Both the position numbers and the translations under genes were made by a program. Positions 9,546 through 20,600 of a DNA stretch of 64,000 nt are shown in pieces. Within the stretch, counting starts at the first letter, position 1; every line of letters starts with the position of its first letter. Under the pieces are notes generated by a model. The model was not told where the DNA came from and ran no database searches. It was given only the letters and a program-made list of their open reading frames with translations. The DNA comes from Apium graveolens. Taxonomy: Eukaryota > Streptophyta > Magnoliopsida > Apiales > Apiaceae. The stretch lies in contig NC_133657.1 in the NCBI RefSeq assembly GCF_009905375.1, forward strand, positions 49,444,741 through 49,508,740. The letters run 5' to 3'.

Positions 9546-9990
9546 CATGAATGACAAGAAGAAAATGCCTAGGAAAATAGGAATGACAAGGTAGGTGTTA
9601 ATAAGAATGGTAATTATGTAACTCCTCCCAATGCACCCAGAATGGCATGTTTGAACTGTGGTAGTACTAATCATCTTGCTAATTCTTGCAGGAAGAATAA
9701 AGAGATAAATACTGTTCCTTCCAAATCAGAGTTTAGAAATAGAACATTCAGATATAGACCATAGAGTCCTTGTTTTCATTGTGGTAGTGTTTGGCACTCC
9801 ATCTATATATGTAAAGAGTATCATAGTTTGTATTATAATTATGATGAACTGAAACCCATTTTAAATAAAGAAAAATTTGTTTCTACATGTATTAATACTG
9901 ATAATAAGGATGTTAACATAAAATTTGATAAAAAGTCTTCTGCTGCATATGTTAACAAACTTAAAAAGGACAAATGATCCAAGCAAGTCT
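9546..9990 (+). pseudogene. copia gag with two CCHC zinc knuckles
   Basis: Two complete CX2CX4HX4C boxes are visible: CLNCGSTNHLANSC (about 9652-9693) and CFHCGSVWHSIYIC (about 9774-9815). They would bind the element RNA. A stop (TAG) lies between them at about 9763. In the first element the counterpart of the second box has lost its first cysteine, so this older copy preserves the ancestral pair better. Confidence 0.75.
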
Positions 9991-10029
9991 GGGTTCTTTA
10001 AAACACTAACTGATTTTAAATACTGATTG

Positions 10030-10427
10030 CAGGGCAATATAAGGAATACTCTAGTCTTGGACAGTGGATTCTCAGGACACATGACTGGTTATAAATCCCT
10101 GCTATCGGAATTTGAGGATAAAGTTGGCCCAAGTATTTCCTATGGAGATGGCAACTTAGGAAAAATCTTGGGATAAGGGAAAATCAAAGTTGGAAATGTC
10201 ATCATTGAAAATGTAGCTCTGGTTGCAGGACTCAAGCATTATATGATCAATGTGAGTTAAATATGTGACAAAGGTTACCATGTCAACTTCTATGAGGAGC
10301 ATTGTGAAATTGTCAGAATGACTGATAGAAAATTACAGTAACTGGTGTAAGACATGCCAATTTATATGAAGCTAGGGTCTCCACATATACTGAAAATTCA
10401 GAAGTTTGTCTACTTAGTAGAGCATCT
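10030..10427 (+). pseudogene. copia protease region, frameshifted
   Basis: LVLDSGFSGHMTG is encoded near 10048-10086, with the protease D-S-G. Sequence matching ITFGDDN...GLISKDNMIIEEVALVDGLKHN of the first element follows in broken frames (for instance IIENVALVAGLKH near 10200-10240). Several stops and at least two frame changes occur before the next open segment at 10428. Confidence 0.7.
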
Positions 10428-11144
10428 GTGGAAGACAGCTGGAACTGGCATAAAAGACTTTCTCACCTCAATTTCAACAATATCAATGAATTTATGAGGA
10501 AAGATATTGTGAGAGGATTTCCCAGTGCAGTGTTTAATCCTGATGGCTTATGTGACTCATGCCAGAAAGCCAAGCAAAGGAAAATATCTTTCAAGAGTAA
10601 AACTAAATCCTCCATTCTTGAACCATATCATCTACTTCATATTGATCTCTTTGGACCAATAAATGTTATGTCAATTGCCAAGAAGAGGTATGCACTCGTA
10701 ACTGTTGATGAATATACAAGATACACATGAGTGTGTTTTCAGCACACCAAAGATGAATCTCCATCCATTCTTCTTGATCATGTGAGGGAGCTGGAAAAAG
10801 GATCAACAAACAAAGTAAAGATCATCAGATGTGATAATAGAACTGAATTCAACAATAGCTCTATGGAAGAGTTCTGCAAAATCAAGGGGATAAAACAAGA
10901 GTTTTATGCTCCTGGAACTCCACAACAAAATGGAGTTGTTGAAATAAAGAATAGAACTCTGATAGAAGCTTCAAGAACCATGCTAGAAGAAGCAAGATTG
11001 CCTAGCTACTTCTGGGATGAGGCTGTGCAAACTGCTTGCTTTACACAAAATGCAACATTGATCAACAAGCATGGAAAAACACCATTTGAGATGGTGAAAG
11101 GAAAGAAGCCAAATTTCAAATACTTTCATATATTTGGTTGTTAG
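10428..11144 (+). pseudogene. copia GAG-pre-integrase and integrase core
   Basis: Two in-frame segments separated by a TGA at 10728-10730. The first has the HHCC domain (WHKRLSHLNFNNINEF; LCDSCQKAKQRKISF) and the first catalytic aspartate (LLHIDLFGP). The second has the second aspartate, in the altered motif IRCDNRTEF (normally xSDNGTEF), and the glutamate in NGVVEIKNRTLIEASR. The stop probably replaces a tryptophan in the usual SRYTW motif. Only one nonsense change breaks an otherwise well-kept core. Confidence 0.85.
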
Positions 11145-11288
11145 TGTTTTTTTCAAAACTCATCCGGAGCAGCTTACCAAGTTTGACTTAAAAGCTGATG
11201 AAGGAATCTTTGTGGGATATCCATTGTCTACAAAAGCCTTCAGAGTTTACAATCTGAGAACAAGAACAATCATGGAATCTATACACGT
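11145..11288 (+). pseudogene. copia post-integrase segment, left of the solo LTR
   Basis: This reads, across frame changes, the conserved region after the integrase core (ENxFKxYSLQSLQSENK-type remnants; frame ending in MESIH). The last five bases, CACGT, are the target site of the solo LTR. Coding sequence resumes at 12298 on the other side. Confidence 0.7.
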
Positions 11289-12297
11289 TGTTAGGAATAT
11301 GTTGTGTACTTAATGATTAGATTAACAAAACACCCTAGTAGATTCAACTTAGTGTAATTTGTAGCACTCGACGGATGATCAAATATAGTCCCGACAGATG
11401 AACCTTATAGTCCCGACGAATGAACCTTATAGTCCCGACATATGACCAATTGACATCCATCGAGTGAGTAGCTTATGTAACAAATAAGAACTGTAGCATA
11501 TTTCTACAAACAACATGTTTTAGTCAAGTATATTTCTTAGGGTTCTGCAAGTCATGTTGACTACTAGATTATATGCAGAATAGGTTGATTAATTGTAAAT
11601 ATAAGATGTCTTGTAATTCTGCATAAATGAAATAGATTCAAGTGGCAAATAGACTCCCGACGGATAATCTACAAGACTCCCGACAGATGATCAACAAAGC
11701 TCCCGATGGATGATCTACAAGACTCCCGACGGATGATCAAATTCAAATAGCTGTTGACAGTGACAACACAGTCACATGCGTTGGGTGTTTGCAAAAGGAA
11801 TATGGCAGCATGTTAAGCAGGATTTTGAGAACAAAAAAGCATTACCATTTCCATGCAATTGTGAAGACAATCAAAGATGTTGGAAAGAGTAATGAAGTAT
11901 CATGATTTTAGACTAGATAAGTTTTGTTGTATTTGTCTTGTCTTATTGGTCATGTAACTTGGCGATATATAAACCAAGAGTAGCAAGTAGAATAATTAAA
12001 TAAGAAAGCCTATTTCTCAGAGAAACATATCAAGCTGTATTCTGTTATAATTTCTATGTAGTTTTAGTTGTTCAAACTTGTAAGCAGCTGTGAGCTATTT
12101 AAAACTTTACAGAGTTCTCAATTTGATATTTATATATCTCTGATGGATACTTTCAAATCCACCAGAAAGTTTTAAAAGCTTGTGTTTTTATTACTATCAT
12201 ATTTTATCAAGTTAGAACATTTTTAGATTTGAAAAAGTAGCCAAAATTACATTCAACCCCCCTTCTGTAATTATTGTTGTATTGTTAGGGACTAACA
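11289..12297 (+). repeat. solo LTR of the first copia family (1009 bp)
   Basis: It starts TGTTAGGAATATG and ends GGGACTAACA, matching the reverse complement of 5456-6454 along its length. Flanks are CACGT (11284-11288) and TACGT (12298-12302), a five-base duplication with one C/T difference. No internal region is present, so it is the product of LTR-LTR recombination. It has a TATA box at 11966-11973 and CCGACGGATGA-type motifs at 11368-11466 and 11652-11745. Confidence 0.92.
11966..11973 (+). promoter_or_regulatory. solo-LTR TATA box
   Basis: TATATAAA, 677 bases into the LTR, the same relative place as in the intact LTR of this family. It would drive transcription rightward into the copia remnant. 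Confidence 0.55.
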
Positions 12298-12458
12298 TAC
12301 GTATCTTTTGATGACAAGAAGATAACAGGTCTAGAAGATACAGATGACCTTGACAAGTTGAGATTTGGAAATAAAGTACCTTATGCTGAACTTATAAATC
12401 CTGACTCTGATTCAGTACATACTTGTTATGGATTAAAAACTAAGGTATATAATTGCTG
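12298..12458 (+). pseudogene. copia integrase-RT linker, right of the solo LTR
   Basis: It encodes SFDDKKITGLEDTDDLDKL and continues to about 12450, the counterpart of VFDDKKIEGLQDGD in the first element. The reading frame to the left of the solo LTR continues here once one copy of the duplication is discounted, so the LTR insertion hit coding sequence. It stops abruptly at the edge of the Tat-lineage LTR. Confidence 0.75.
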
Positions 12459-12947
12459 TGTTTATTACTAAGGAACGTGAGCTTCGAGGCTCGATTTGAC
12501 TGCTCTTGTGTTTCGTGACTCAATCTGCCTTAACAAGATGCCTACGTACCTTGCTGATTACCAAGGATCAAGTCAAAAAATGTAGTTCTGATTTGTGGGG
12601 TGAGGCCCCTTATATAGATATTGGGAGTCCTTGAATTGGGCTTGGTGTGGGATACTTGGTGGTCAAGACTCAGAATTAGAATGGACTTTGGAGTCCTAAG
12701 TGGTAGGAAACTGATTCCTTATCCTTCTAGGTCCCTTGGAGGCTAATCCACTAGGATTTATATCCTTATTAGGACTCTTCTTAATAGATGATTTTTCCCT
12801 TATTAATTAATTACGAAATTAATTAATATTTAGGGTTTTGGGCCTTCTTTGTTCCATTAGGCCTGATCTGGTCCATCAGGCCTGATCAATGTGTTAACCT
12901 TTTGGGAAACCGTATAAGATTTCGCAAAAGTTAAGTTCACTCATTCA
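12459..12947 (-). repeat. 3' LTR of the Tat-lineage element (about 489 bp)
   Basis: The plus-strand ends are TGTTTATTACTAAGG and CACTCATTCA, giving TG...CA. The copia sequence stops exactly at the left end. The right end abuts a purine-rich tract (minus strand). The partner LTR is outside the window, so the ends are inferred; the left end could be 12457. Confidence 0.55.
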
Positions 12948-13005
12948 TTTGCCCCCAACTTTTGGGAAATCGTATAAGATTTCACAAAAGTTAAGTTCAC
13001 TCATT
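12900..13005. repeat. 60-bp direct duplication of the LTR edge
   Basis: The 46 bases at 12900-12945 (TTTTGGGAAACCGTATAAGA...) recur at 12960-13005 with two substitutions, offset exactly 60. The copies flank the polypurine tract, so the edge of the LTR is repeated just outside it. Confidence 0.85.
12948..12960 (-). other. candidate polypurine tract
   Basis: The minus strand reads AGTTGGGGGCAAA immediately before the LTR. This is the expected position for the plus-strand primer of reverse transcription in a minus-strand element. Confidence 0.5.
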
Positions 13006-13292
13006 CCCTTACAGGGTATCATTTTGTGTAAAGTGTGGAGCGACCTACACATTTACAACGATTTCCTTGTACACGGCTTCAGTGTTAAAAATTTCCCTAT
13101 TATTTTCTTACCCTTTTCCCTCATTTTAGGAATTTTCTGGTATTTTTAGGAATTTTCCCTTTACTCCCGAGATTTTCCAAATTTTCTGCAATTTTTCAAA
13201 AACATTTTCCAATTTTCAGCCCCTTTTTCGACCCGGATCCTAGTCAAAAATTCGACCTGGATCCTAGTAGAATTTCGGCCCAACCTTTTAAT
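13006..13292. other. 3' untranslated region of the Tat-lineage element
   Basis: Non-coding. The last 80 bases already contain degenerate units of the CGACCTGGATCCTAGTC motif that becomes regular from 13293. Confidence 0.5.
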
Positions 13293-13607
13293 CCTGGTCG
13301 AAGCATTGCGACTAGGTTCCACGACCTGGATTTCGACCAGGATCCTAGTCTAACCTTCGACCTGGATTTTGGTCAAAATTTATGTCCTTGTTTGATTCCT
13401 GGTCGAAGGATTTCGACTAGGTTCCACGACCTGGATTTTGACCAGGATCCTAGTCGAACCTTCGACCTGGATTGTGGTCGAGATTTCCGTCCTTATTTGA
13501 TTCCTGTTCGCAAGGTTTCGACCAGGAATCACGATCAGGGTTTCGACCTGGATCCAAGTCGAACCTACGACCTAGATCTTGGCCCTCCTTCTCAAAAATT
13601 TCATGCT
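13293..13607. repeat. 105-bp tandem repeat, three units
   Basis: The units start at 13293, 13398 and 13503 (CCTGGTCGAAG, CCTGGTCGAAG, CCTGTTCGCAAG), so the period is exactly 105. Within each unit a shorter motif, TTCGACCTGGAT or its inverse ATCCTAGTCGAA, recurs every 20-35 bases. The first two units differ at few positions, the third more. Weaker units with TTCGAAAGAATTCGAA continue to about 13815. Tandem repeats in this 3' region are known in Tat-type elements and can seed satellite DNA. Confidence 0.85.
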
Positions 13608-14085
13608 TGATTTATGACCAGCATTTCGACCTCAATCCTGGCCTTATTGATAAGTGCGTTTCTGGCTTCTGTTCGAAAGAATTCGAACTGGATCCACAAC
13701 TTCAACTTCGATCTCCATCCTGGTCTTTTTAACCCGTATTTTTCAGGCGCCTGTTCGAAAGAATTCGAATAGGATTTACGACCTCAAATTCGACCTCAAT
13801 CCTGGTCTTTATTGGGCTTTTCCTAATTAAACTTGGATTAGGCCTTGTTTGGGCCTTTACTTTCCCAAATCCTTTTTGGATTTGGGCCTCGTTTTGGGCC
13901 TTCACTTTTCCAAATCCTTTTGGAATTTGGGCCTCGTTTGGGCCATAAGAATTATTGAAGATATTCTGGAAGGTTCCAGAACTTAATAACTCTAAAGATA
14001 TTCTGGAACATTCCAGAATTTGGGCTTTTTCTTTGGGCCTTCAGCTTAATGGGCTTTTCTGCCTTTTCATCTTCCCTTTTCTGCC

Positions 14086-14093
14086 TATATAAA
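14086..14093 (+). promoter_or_regulatory. TATA box of the antisense ORF
   Basis: TATATAAA followed by GGAGTAAC, about 250 bases upstream of ATG 14339, with a pyrimidine-rich stretch after it. The orientation is opposite to the element's pol, so the antisense ORF appears to have its own promoter. Confidence 0.55.
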
Positions 14094-14251
14094 GGAGTAA
14101 CTAGAGTCACTCATTTTCTCACATTCTTATTTCTAAATTTCCTTCCTCTTTTCTTCTTCTAAAGATCTCTAGGAATTAATTGTAGGTCGGAGTTTTTGAG
14201 TCCCAAAGCATTCACTTAGTAAGCCAGCCCCTTTTTGCAGTGTTACTTCAG

Positions 14252-14338
14252 GTAAAATACCTTCCTCTCTTCTTTTCTTTTGCTCATTTTTGCATAGCTT
14301 ATGTTTTAAAATTGTCTTCTTTTGCGCCCTTTTCTCAG
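14252..14338 (+). other. predicted 5'-UTR intron of the antisense ORF
   Basis: CAG/GTAAAA at the start, a T/C-rich tract and TTTTCTCAG at the end, placed directly before ATGGCTGATAAG. The splice consensus is good at both ends; length 87 bases. Confidence 0.6.
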
Positions 14339-16348
14339 ATGGCTGATAAGAGAATGAATCGTTTGGCCAAGATGAACGTGGCCAAAAAGTCCAGTGAGTT
14401 CCCTATTCGATCAAGGTACACTTCCTTGATTTATATGATCAACACCTGAGGGGATGAGTACCCATCTGACGTGCACGACCATATCAGTGTCTTCCGGGAT
14501 CCAAAGGAGCTGGACAAGTTGAGCGCTTGTTTCAAAATCAAGGAACCCTTCAAGCAGGTTCTTGCGGTTTCGGCCGACAGGGCCTGTCAATGGAAGAAGG
14601 ACGCACTATGCGTCTACAGGGACACTCTAAGGGAAGGTATCAGACTCCTCTTTCTCCCATTTATCCATGTTATACTAGCTGATGTGGGCATCAGCCCTTG
14701 CCAACTCCCTCCAAACTCTTGGAGATTGATTCTTTGCTACTTGTCGCAATGCGCCAAGCACAACGTCCCTACCTCGGTTGCTGTGTTTAGAAAGATCTTT
14801 CAGTTCAAAAACAGTCCCGACAAGAATCTGGGGTGGGTTTCTTTGAACCAGCGCCCCACTGTTCCCCACATAGTGAACGAGAAGTCCATCACTGACAATA
14901 ACTTGGGGTGGAAGAAGGATTTTCTGTACGTCCTTTGGGAGGGCGGCGATTAGGGCACCCTCTTTCGTTCGTCTTTTGGGATAGCTATGGATGGGAGCCC
15001 TAATGATATAGTTTTATCTGAGGAGGAGACCAGAGCCTTCAACCTCCTTACTCAAGAAAATGGGACTTCCCACTCTTGGGATCTTATCAGGGAGACCGTT
15101 CTTGTAGAACGTGGCCTTTCTCCCATTCCTAAAAAGAGTATGTTTCCTTCCTTCTCTAGTTATCTTCGTTTCTCCCACTTTTTACTTTGCTAAATTCTCA
15201 ATTCACTTATCTTATTTGTTACAATGGCTGAGAAGATCGAAGAGGATACAAAGCCTAAAGACCTGGAAACGACCAGGATGAAACGCATCGGGAAAGTCTT
15301 CAAAGACCCGCGCCTCGGGGATCACCTCCCGGAGTTCCTACTCCAGGTGAAGGAAGCAGGCGAGGAAGGCCCCAGCCAACCTTCACGTACAAAACAAAAA
15401 CCAGGGGCTTTCTTCTAACCCGCTTGGGGAATCTGGGGAAATGATTCGATTGTTGGCAAAACAGCGCTTGCCAAGGAATGGTCTATGCATTCCATTTCCC
15501 CTGTAGATTATCATGACCTTGTGCTTCAACAGGATTTAGAGGCTAACGAGCTTTTCGGAGCTCAGGCTTTGGCGACGGTACGTCTTTTTCTTTTGGCATT
15601 CATAGCTTTCTGCCATAATTTTTCTTGTTTCCCATTTTCGCTTTATATCTTGTAGGCGAATGTCCATTTTCAAGGGGCAATTAACCAAGCCAAGGCTTGG
15701 AAAGTTGGCCTAGAAGATGCAAACAAGAAGCTGGAGAAAGCCAACCAGAGGATAGAGGCTCTTCAAGCCCAACTCGCCTCATCAACTTCTGACCTTGAAA
15801 TGGCCCGGGTTGAGATTGTCATTCTCAAGGCCCAGAAGGACAAGGCCTTTGATGGCTGGATGGATACTCAAGAATTCAAGGACCTAATGGTGGAGCATGA
15901 TGCCCTCCTACATCCAGTCAGCTACAAGAAAGGCTGGGACGCTGCTGTGGAGGCTATCCAGGAAGAGTTTCCTGAGGTTCTTGAACAATCTTCCTTCCCT
16001 TGCCCTGTGCAAGTCCCAGCACTTGGGGGCGTTACTGATAAGCTTGCCGATTTGATTAAGGATGGCCCATCAGGAAGCCAGGGTCAAGGCCAAAAAAGGA
16101 AGGAGCTTGAATCCAGCTCTGAAGAGGAGGAATCTTCTTCTGAGGAGGAGACCGAGCCTGTTACAAAGAATTCCAGGGTAGAAGAGCCTCCAAAACCAGC
16201 GTCCCCTGTGGCATCCAAAGCGTCCAAGGATAGTTCTGAGGAAACCTCTGCGGAGACTTCGGAAGAGACTTCCAAGGGACCGACTGAAGAGATGTCCGAG
16301 GAGACTTCGGATAGTGGTTCTGAAGAATCTGAGCCTTCTAAGGCCTAA
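14339..16348 (+). pseudogene. antisense extra ORF, Transposase_28/gypsy-type plant protein
   Basis: One frame runs from ATG 14339 to the stop at 16348, broken by stops at 14447, 14951, 15191 and 15416. Order: basic N-terminus (ADKRMNRLAKMNVAKK), a globular region with FLPFIHVILADVGISPCQLP and NSWRLILCYLSQC (the pattern of the 'putative gypsy type transposon' family, Transposase_28), a coiled coil at 15660-15840 (LEKANQRIEALQAQL), and a serine/glutamate-rich tail. A 78-base intron (15578-15655) carries the only stop between two coding parts. The stop at 15191 falls in a second likely intron starting GTATGT at 15138, whose acceptor looks degraded. Extra ORFs, some antisense, are known in Tat-lineage elements; their function is unknown. 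Confidence 0.7.
15578..15655 (+). other. predicted intron in the antisense ORF
   Basis: ACG/GTACGT...TTATATCTTGTAG/GCG. It is 78 bases, T-rich, contains an in-frame stop, and its removal keeps one reading frame (LFGAQALAT then ANVHFQGAINQ). Confidence 0.75.
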
Positions 16349-16881
16349 GTTCTTTGCATTATTATGTATTTTTGTTTTTTAGACAATATCAAACTTTGTA
16401 ATTGACTTTTACTATTTTCACTTGTATTGTCCAAGTATCATCGTGTTTTTTCCGAGTTTTCAAACTCAAGTTTATAACATGGTTTTATCCTTCACAATGC
16501 ATCAATCTAATAGGCTAGATTAAGCCGAACGCTTTTTATTATAACTTGGTATTCTTGATACCTTACATGAGATGGGTTCAACCCTGATAAAATCTAAACA
16601 TATATTCTATAAAATCCTAAGCAAGCAAAGTTTCAAGGTGCTTTTAAACCTACTTGTCACTCTGACAAGTGAGAATCGTGCTTTAACTGTTTTACACATA
16701 GTAAACCTTCAGATTTTGCGCATGCCAAGTTCTCGGGACTTCAAAACCATCCATAGTTTCAAGCTTGTAGGTTCCTCTACCTTGAACACTCTTGACCTTG
16801 TATGACCCTTTCCAATTTGGGGCAAGCTTCCCTTTCTGGCCCTACACCAGACTCTTCCACCTTCTTTAAGACTAAGTCACC
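16349..16881. other. spacer between antisense ORF and integrase
   Basis: Probably the 3' UTR of the antisense ORF (T-rich after the stop) followed by the decayed C-terminal end of the minus-strand integrase; on the minus strand 16780-16881 still has fragments such as GKLAPNWKGS and VEGTYKL-type sequence, the end of Tat polyproteins. Confidence 0.5.
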
Positions 16882-17615
16882 CTATTTGAAGAACCTTTCT
16901 TTAACCCTCGGGTTGTAGTAGAATGAAGCCTTTTTCTGATATTCCACTATCTTTGCATGTGCCTCATCTCGCACTTCATCAATTAGATCCAGGGCTAACC
17001 TTTGCTCTTCCTCATTTTCCTCAGCATTGAAAGCTTGAATCCTGGGGGAGGAATGTGATATCTCGACAGGAACATGCTTCTGCCCCATATGCTAACATGA
17101 AGGGAATTGCTCCAATCGTGACTCTACAGGTAGTCCTATAGGCCCATAGTATTGGGAGTATTTCATCCACCCAGTTATTCCTCGACTTCTCGATCCTCTT
17201 CTTTAGTCCATCCAGGATTATCCGATTCGTAACTTCCGTTTGCCCATTGGCTTGCGGGTGAGCCACAGAGGTGAATTGTAATTCAATTTCACTCTCCTCA
17301 CAATATTTTTGAATTCCTCAATGTTGAATTGTGTTCCATTATCAGTGACTAGGATGCGGGGAATTCTATATCGGCACATGATATTTTCCCACAGAAATTA
17401 TGCAACCTGCTTAGTTGTGATTTTGGCCAAAGGCTTGGCTTCAATCCACTTAGTAAAATAATCAATGGCTACAATCAGGAACTTCCTTTGTGTCGTGGCC
17501 ATGGGGAAAGGCCCAAGTATATCCATTCCCCATATAGCAAAGGGGATAGGTGAGTTGATGGAGGTCAGCATCTCGGGGGGTTGTCTAACGACGGTTGCAT
17601 GCTTCTGGCAGCGGT
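16882..17615 (-). pseudogene. Tat-lineage integrase, catalytic core and C-terminus
   Basis: From 17615 down the frame reads CQKHATVVRQPPE, IWGMDILGPFPMA (first D), LVTDNGTQF (second D), a frameshift near 17300, then AHPQANGQTEVTNR (catalytic E), LPILWAYRTTCR and a C-terminal part ending near 16882. A TAA at 17398-17400 and the one-base frameshift make it dead. The CxxC of its zinc finger is split by the solo LTR at 17616-21019; the missing half is at 21020-21291. Confidence 0.88.
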
Positions 17616-20600
17616 TGTAATATCCGGGATATATCGTGTAATTAATTTTGCTATTAAATAATTATTATGTGTGTTCAGTATCTATTCTGTGAGTTAATTG
17701 TTAAGTGTTATCTGTACTTGGATATTCAAAAATAATATTAATTGAGTATTTTAATTTTTATATGTCCAAAATAAAATATAAATAATTGTCATATCTTCCT
17801 AATTATTTTTATGTTGATTTATGGATTTATAAGAATCATATGAAATTTATAATTTTTTTTTTCGGGTAATTAAAATCTATTTTATAAAAACGGGAACCAA
17901 CCGACGTCACCCGTTGTTACGTTTTTGGAACCCGAAACTCTTCCGAGAACTCCTTCCTAACCTAATTGTAATATTCCGAGCATATTCCATGTTTCGACTT
18001 TTTCGATCCGGTGTACGGTTTATCCTGCGCGGGTCCCGGCGTAACATTTTCGATACAATATTCGTTTAGGTAAATCAATAAAACCCGTATTTTCGATAAA
18101 CGGTAGATTTTTATTAAACTATCCCAATTATCACTTCGTAGTACGTGTAACTAGGCGCTGAGACCAAGACCGCAGTACAAATTGTACTGATTTGGATAAT
18201 TATCCCGAAAACCGATACCGTTTGGATCAGTTTTTACAAATAAACGTACCATTTTATATCCGGAATGATCCAACGGGATACTAATTTTCCGTAAATATAA
18301 ATAGCCTTTTTCCGTATTTTATTTCGTATCAAAATCATTTGCAGACAGATAAATATATAATTTTACAGAGAAAAATCCTATATTCATAAACTGTTTCAAG
18401 AATCAAACCAACTTTTGAAGGTGTTATTGATCTTTGTTTGAAAAGCTCGAGTACTGGATTTGAAGGTCTTGAGAAGCTCTATCAGAATCTGTAATCCATA
18501 CACCTGCAGAATCAAAGGTTTAATTTCTAAAAATTTAATTATTTTCGAATTTATTTTATTAAAAATATGAATTTTTGTTCGGATGATTGTTTGTATGATT
18601 TGATGATTGCATGTTGTAGAGCTTGTTTTCCTGATGATTTTAGTATATTATACGTCTGATTTGGAGTTCAATAACATGTTCAAATTTGAGTTTGATTTTC
18701 GAATTTCAAAATTAGGGTTTATAACCCGTATGAATGTTCTTAATTGAATTTTGGGGGTTTCTTATTCTGTAACAGATTGATGTTGTGATATAGTGGGCTG
18801 TGTTCTCTGTGAAATTTGCAATCCAGTCGTATAAGTTTCATGAATCACCGAGGTCTGTATAGAAGGGAGTTGTATTTTGAATATTTCCGAAGTTCACCGG
18901 AAACTGGCAAACTTCGCGGTCAAATTCCGGCCAACTCAGAGATGATTAGAACGATTTGTTGGCTTGGTTGTGTTCCTGGTAAAGTATAGATGTGATCTGG
19001 AGGTGTTGGTGGGGTGAGGACGCCGGGAACGTGTTCTCCGGCCACCCCGACGTTTTTCGGCGACTGGACTGTAATATTTGCAGTTTGGTCCCTGAACTTT
19101 TGGGGACGATACAGTTAGGTCCCTGAAGTTTCTAGACTTTGCAAATTTAGGATTCCTGTTTATAAAATGTTTAAAAATCATATTTCCTATTTATTTTTAT
19201 TATAAAAATTCATTTTTAATTTCTGAAAATTCTAAAAATTATTATTTTAATTCCGAAAATTATTTTTAATTCACAAATAAATCTGAATTAATTAGTTAAT
19301 TAATTTTAGTTAATTTTTAATTGATTAATTGGTCAATTAATTCAAAAATTAATTGATTAATTGATTTAATTAATTATTAATTGATTTTAATTAATTATTT
19401 AATTAGATTTAATTATTTAAAAATGATTTAAAAATTCCGAAAAATAGTTTCGAGCTTCAAAATATTATTTTAAATTATTTCCAAGGCTCGATAATCATTC
19501 TAAAATTATTTCCGAGCCAGAATTGGCCAACCGAACCCTGTTTATTAACCCGAAATTGATCCAACGACCCGTTTTAATTCTGAAAAATGTTTTAAAAATC
19601 ATTTTAAATACCAGAAAGCCTATTTATGACCCGAAATGTCTTTATAAATGATATGTCATTGATTATGTGACGTATTATGTGTTATATGTGATATGTTGGT
19701 TGACTGTGGGTTTATATATTCGATGATTACTGATTATTGCGTAACTTTCAATTCGTTAATTGGATTTGGGTAAAGCGAAGGGTAGATAGAAGTATGTGTT
19801 GAATAGAATTCTATGACTCGATTATTGATAGATGCTTATGATATGTGAGCAGAAGAGGCAAGGCGTAGAAAAGGGAAACAGATAGTTGAGGAATAAGACG
19901 GTTGTAATTGGAAGCGAGTGCAGTGTAGTAAGCTAATACCAGGCAAGTGTTCTGAACTTTCTCGAGATATTGTAGTACTTGATAGTCTTGTTGATATTGC
20001 AAGTGCTTTGAAGCACTGAAACCCAAACCCTGATTCCAGTTATTATTCTTGAGCCATAAACCTTATTCTTTCTAGACCATTGATTGTTCTGTACCCAAAC
20101 ACGAATCTCAAGCATACGATACTACTCTACAAATACATGCAAACAAAATCCTGAACACTGAACTGAATTACTTGTATACTCAATCATTGCATCCTATGCT
20201 TTGAAAGCCCAAATCTTTGAAACCCTGAAATGTTGATTCCTTTGTTATCCAATTCTTCATTACCCAACATCCAAGCTTTTAAATTGACTTATTGATCCTT
20301 ACAAGGATTGAAACCCTTTCATTGTTAAACACTTATTGTTGTTATTGATTCTGGTTATTGTTTATTATTGCATATTCTGTTATTATGTTAGAATTGGACT
20401 GTTTTTATAAAATTGTGGACCAGATTCGTGGTCAGACCATATAATGGTCAAGTTAGGCCAATGTGTGCCTTGGATCCAGTAGTTAGAGCAATGCTGTGTG
20501 CCTTGCTCGGGGTTAGTGTGTCACTGATCAACAGCCTAACCTTGGTTTTTAAATTAAAAGTATAATATCCAATTCTAAATCATAATCCATTGTTCACTTG

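Larger units (their letters stand above)
8825..12458 (+). mobile_element. second copia element, 5'-truncated and decayed (outer host of the nest)
   Basis: Sequence from about 8836 corresponds to the middle of SIRE-type gag, so the 5' LTR, primer site and gag N-terminus are missing. Gag, protease, integrase and the start of the integrase-RT linker follow. It is interrupted at 11289-12297 by a solo LTR and ends at 12458 where the Tat-lineage element begins; RT and the 3' LTR would lie beyond the right edge of the window. It is related to, but clearly diverged from, the element at 1-6454. Confidence 0.85.

Noticed and set aside
13392..13732. Overlapping plus-strand frames of 72 and 86 codons (PGRRISTRFHDLDF...)
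   Set aside because: They are translations of the 105-bp tandem repeat; the open frame follows from the repeat composition and has no homologous domain.
12459..14340. The plus-strand TATA and ORF as part of a separate plus-strand element
   Set aside because: No plus-strand LTR pair, PBS or pol accompanies it; position after integrase and antisense orientation fit the extra ORF of a Tat-lineage element.
18936..19181. Minus-strand frame of 81 codons within the family E solo LTR
   Set aside because: No motif, and the frame is not kept at the matching place in the other E LTR.
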